This document shows positions 5,924-8,517 of a DNA stretch of 8,517 nucleotides, in pieces. The stretch is from positions 1 to 8,517 of the forward strand of contig CALBSG010000172.1 of NCBI GenBank assembly GCA_937927675.1, written 5' to 3'. The translations under genes were made by a program, and so were the position numbers. The stretch is from an uncultured Paracoccaceae bacterium. GTDB taxonomy: Bacteria > Pseudomonadota > Alphaproteobacteria > Rhodobacterales > Rhodobacteraceae. Under the pieces are notes generated by a model. The model did no database searches. It was not told where the DNA came from and worked only from the letters and a program-made list of their open reading frames with translations. The first letter of the stretch is position 1; every line of letters starts with the position of its first letter.

Positions 5924-6676
5924 ATGCAGATTTCTTTCGACGGACAGGTGGCGCTGGTAACCGGGGCCGGGTCTGGCATTGGTGCCGCCGTGGCCGAGGC
6001 TTTGGCCCGCGCCGGGGCCAAGGTCGCCGTGCAGGACATCGCGTTCGACAAGGCGCAGGGCGTGGTGAAGACCATCATCGCAGCAGGCGGTCAGGCGCTG
6101 GCCCTTGCTGGGGATGTATCCGACCCTGCCGCGGTAGAGGCGATGGTGGAAAAGACCGTCGCTTGGGGCGGCGGTTTGGGGCTGTTGGTCAACAATGCCG
6201 GGATCGGTGGCCCGGGCGGGCCGACGGGAGATTATCCGCTGGACGGCTGGCGCAAGGTCATGGGCATTAATCTGGACGGTGTGTTCTACGGCCTGCGCTA
6301 TGGGATCCCGGCGATGCTGAAATCGGGGGGCGGGTCGATCGTCAATATCGCCTCAATTCTGGGCAATGTCGGCTTTGCCAATGCACCCGCCTATGTGGCG
6401 GCCAAACATGCCGTGGTCGGGTTGACCAAGGCCGCCGCGGTCGATCATGCCAAACAGGGCATCCGGGTGAATGCCATCGGCCCGGCCTTCATCGACACGC
6501 CGCTTCTGGCGGGCTTTGACGAGGCTGCGCGCAACTGGCTGATCGCGATGCATCCGCAGGGGCGGCTTGGCCGTGCCGAGGAAGTTGCGGCCCTGACAAC
6601 CTTCCTGCTGTCGGATCAGGCCAGTTTCATCACCGGCAGCTATCATCTGGTCGACGGCGGCTATTGCGCGGTCTGA
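5924..6676 (+). CDS. Short-chain dehydrogenase/reductase (SDR family)
   Basis: A 250-residue classical SDR, the usual family length. The Rossmann cofactor motif T-G-A-G-S-G-I-G is at 13-20, and the acidic residue D38 after the second strand suggests preference for NAD(H) over NADP(H). N-N-A-G is at 90-93. The catalytic residues N115, S144, Y157 and K161 are all present (Y-V-A-A-K at 157-161), as is the conserved P-A-F-I-D-T-P loop near 187-193. The C-terminus ends in V-D-G-G-Y-C, typical of the family. The substrate cannot be predicted: such proteins are annotated variously as 3-oxoacyl-ACP reductase-like, glucose 1-dehydrogenase-like or alcohol dehydrogenases. An AAGGAG six bases before the ATG at 5924 fixes the start. 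The gene is single, divergent from the aldo/keto reductase, and followed by a terminator-like hairpin before metG. Confidence 0.92.
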   Translation: MQISFDGQVALVTGAGSGIGAAVAEALARAGAKVAVQDIAFDKAQGVVKTIIAAGGQALALAGDVSDPAAVEAMVEKTVAWGGGLGLLVNNAGIGGPGGPTGDYPLDGWRKVMGINLDGVFYGLRYGIPAMLKSGGGSIVNIASILGNVGFANAPAYVAAKHAVVGLTKAAAVDHAKQGIRVNAIGPAFIDTPLLAGFDEAARNWLIAMHPQGRLGRAEEVAALTTFLLSDQASFITGSYHLVDGGYCAV

Positions 6677-6710
6677 CGGCTTTAAAACCGAACGCAGCCA
6701 CGAAATCCGG

Positions 6711-6738
6711 GGGCCAGAGGCGCGCAACCCTCTGGCCC
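6711..6738 (+). terminator. Terminator-like hairpin between the SDR gene and metG
   Basis: GGGCCAGAGG (6711-6720) pairs perfectly with CCTCTGGCCC (6729-6738) around an 8-base loop; two further G-T wobble pairs can extend the base. It starts 35 bases after the SDR stop and ends 50 bases before the metG start. It lacks a run of T downstream (TT then CACC), so it may be an inefficient intrinsic terminator or a transcript-end stabiliser. Its position fits termination of SDR transcription. Confidence 0.6.
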
Positions 6739-6788
6739 TTCACCCTGCCCTTCGTTAAAGAACCCCGACCACTTGCAAGGGGCGCATC

Positions 6789-8484
6789 ATGGCACGGATT
6801 CTCATCACCTCGGCCATTCCTTACATCAACGGCATCAAGCATCTGGGCAACCTTGTCGGCAGCCAGTTGCCGGCCGATCTTTTTGCCCGCTTCAACCGGG
6901 CAATGGGTCATGAGGTGATGTTCATCTGCGCGACCGACGAACACGGCACCCCCGCCGAACTTGCCGCCGCCAAAGCGGGTAAACCCGTGGCCGATTACTG
7001 CGCGGAAATGCATGATGTGCAGGCCGAGATTGCCAAGGGCTTCCGTCTGTCCTTTGACCATTTCGGGCGCTCGTCTTCCCAGCGCAATCACAAGCTGACC
7101 CAGCATTTCGCCGGCGTCCTGGCCGAAAATGGCCTGATCCGCGAAGTCAGCGAAAAGATGATCTATTCGATCGACGATGGCCGCTTCCTGCCCGACCGCT
7201 ATATCGAAGGCACCTGCCCGAATTGCGGATTTGACAGCGCGCGCGGCGACCAGTGCGACAACTGCACCAAGCAGCTTGACCCGACCGACCTTATCAACCC
7301 GCGTTCGACCATTTCGGGATCGACCAATCTGGAAGAACGCGAAACCAAGCACCTCTACCTGATGCAACGCGCGCTGAAGGACAAGTTGGGGGCTTGGATC
7401 GACAGCAAGGCGGATTGGCCGCTTCTGACCACCTCCATCGCCAAGAAATGGCTGAACGATGGCGACGGCCTGCAAGATCGCGGCATCACCCGCGATTTGC
7501 ATTGGGGTATTCCGGTGATGAAGGGCGATCAGCCTTGGCCGGGAATGGAAGGCAAGGTCTTCTACGTCTGGTTCGATGCCCCCATCGAATATATCGCAGG
7601 CACCGCTGAATGGGCCGATGCCAATGGCTTGGGTGACGAGGCCTGGCAGCGCTGGTGGCGCACCGACAAGGGCGCTGCGGATGTGACCTATTATCAGTTC
7701 ATGGGGAAAGACAACGTGCCGTTCCACACCCTGTCTTTCCCCGCGACGATCCTTGGGTCGGGCGAGCCGTGGAAGCTGGTGGATTACCTCAAGTCCTTCA
7801 ACTATCTGAACTATGACGGCGGCCAATTCTCCACCTCGCGCGGGCGCGGGGTGTTCATGGATCAGGCCCTGTCGATCCTGCCGTCGGATTACTGGCGCTG
7901 GTGGCTTCTCAGCCATGCGCCCGAAACCTCGGATGCCGAATTCACTTGGGAGAATTTCCAAGCCTCGGTGAACAAGGATCTGGCCGATGTCTTGGGCAAC
8001 TTTGTTAGCCGCGTCACCAAATTCGCCAAGTCAAAGCTTGGGGAAACGGTGCCGGCGGCGGGCGAGTTTGGCCCGATGGAAACCGCGCTGATTGCCGATC
8101 TTGGCGTGCGGATTGCCGATTATACCCGCGCCATGGAGGCGATGGAGGTCCGCAAGGCCGCCGGTGAATTGCGCGCGATCTGGGTGATCGGCAATGAATA
8201 CCTGCAAGCCGCGGCCCCGTGGTCGGTGGTCAAGACCGATCCGGACCACGCACAGGCGCAAATCCGCCTCGCCCTGAACCTGATCCGCATCTACGCGATC
8301 CTGTCGGCCCCCTTCATCCCGGATGCGGCACAAGCGATGATGTCGGCCATGGCATCGGAAGATTGGACATGGCCTTCGGATGTGCATGCCGCCATTCGCG
8401 CCCTGCCCGCGAGCCATGCCTTTACCGTGCCGGAGAATCTTTTCCGCAAGATCACCGACGAAGAACGCACCGAATGGCAAGCGC
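6789..8484 (+). CDS. metG: Methionyl-tRNA synthetase, 3' end missing at contig edge
   Basis: Class I aminoacyl-tRNA synthetase that charges tRNA-Met with methionine using ATP, in the cytoplasm; essential. The Rossmann ATP site is seen as H-L-G-N (18-21), the HIGH equivalent. C-A-T-D-E-H-G-T follows at 47-54. A single zinc knuckle is formed by C143, C146, C156 and C159 (C-x2-C-x9-C-x2-C). W-F-D-A-P-I-E-Y is at 261-268. The KMSKS loop is F-S-T-S-R (347-351), preceded by Gln rather than Lys; FSTS-type loops occur in the alphaproteobacterial MetRS group. The anticodon-binding helical domain covers about 380 onward. AAGGGG at 6777-6782 precedes the ATG. About 565 genuine residues are present; homologues, as I recall, are about 570, so only a few C-terminal residues are missing. 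Residues decoded after 8484, and the stop at 8505-8507, come from sequencing adapter. Confidence 0.95.
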
Positions 8485-8517
8485 AGATCGGAAGAGCACA
8501 CGTCTGAACTCCAGTCA
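8485..8517 (+). other. Illumina TruSeq adapter left at the contig end
   Basis: The final 33 bases match the TruSeq read-1 3' adapter, starting AGATCGGAAGAGC and ending GAACTCCAGTCA at the last base. They are not genomic. They supply a false stop to metG, the false residues I-G-R-A-H-V, and, on the other strand, a false protein start reading M-C-S-S-D-L. The first one or two adapter bases could coincide with genomic ones, so the boundary is exact only to that degree. Confidence 0.97.

Noticed and set aside
5341..6078. Minus-strand open frame spanning the start regions of both oxidoreductase genes
   Set aside because: It is frame-shifted relative to the aldo/keto reductase and antisense to the SDR; no domain can be seen.
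5884..6270. Open frame overlapping the SDR start in another frame
   Set aside because: Arg/Gly-rich frame-shift shadow of the SDR gene; the SDR frame has the full set of family motifs.
6630..7961. 443-residue minus-strand open frame opposite metG
   Set aside because: Antisense shadow of a strongly supported essential gene in high-GC DNA; no recognisable domain or convincing start.
8031..8501. Minus-strand frame starting MCSSDL at the contig end
   Set aside because: Its first residues are encoded by adapter sequence and the rest is antisense to metG.
1..8517. Search for CRISPR, toxin-antitoxin, phage, insertion-sequence or defence genes
   Set aside because: No repeat arrays, transposase or integrase motifs, or small paired toxin genes are visible; all well-supported genes belong to ordinary chromosomal families.

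Overview
This window looks like ordinary chromosomal DNA of an alphaproteobacterium, most likely of the Rhodobacterales (Rhodobacteraceae). The grounds are a high-GC sequence with strong G/C preference at third codon positions, tight gene packing with short overlaps, a MetRS with a single zinc knuckle and an FSTS-type signature loop, and a DUF983 gene translationally coupled to a Nudix gene. The assignment comes from recognising protein families, not from a search.

Layout from left to right: (i) a minus-strand exported four-EF-hand protein (26-562); (ii) divergently, a plus-strand pair made of a DUF983 zinc-ribbon membrane protein (767-1177) and a Nudix hydrolase (1170-1769) that overlap by 8 bases; (iii) a minus-strand membrane fatty-acid-desaturase-like protein (1779-2702), facing the Nudix gene tail to tail with a 9-base gap; (iv) a divergent plus-strand HTH regulator (2806-3660); (v) a probable minus-strand operon, transcribed right to left: Tas-like aldo/keto reductase (4734-5774), Cys-rich lipoprotein (4121-4675) and lipocalin-type lipoprotein (3648-4133). 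The last two overlap by 13 bases; (vi) divergently, a plus-strand short-chain dehydrogenase (5924-6676), a terminator-like hairpin (6711-6738), and metG (6789 to the contig end).

The last 33 bases (8485-8517) are not genomic. They match the Illumina TruSeq read-1 adapter. metG is therefore cut shortly before its natural end, and the stop codon closing its open frame lies in the adapter. The last residues (IGRAHV), and the start of a reverse-strand reading frame beginning MCSSDL, are artefacts.

No gene-free stretch exceeds about 205 bases. I see no tRNA, rRNA, CRISPR array, insertion sequence, prophage gene or defence system. The most interesting biology is modest: the coupled Cys-rich lipoprotein/lipocalin pair, the regulator with an unrecognised C-terminal domain divergent from the desaturase, a perfect 9-bp inverted repeat between the two oxidoreductase genes, and the interrupted Nudix box. 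I found no convincing undescribed system.
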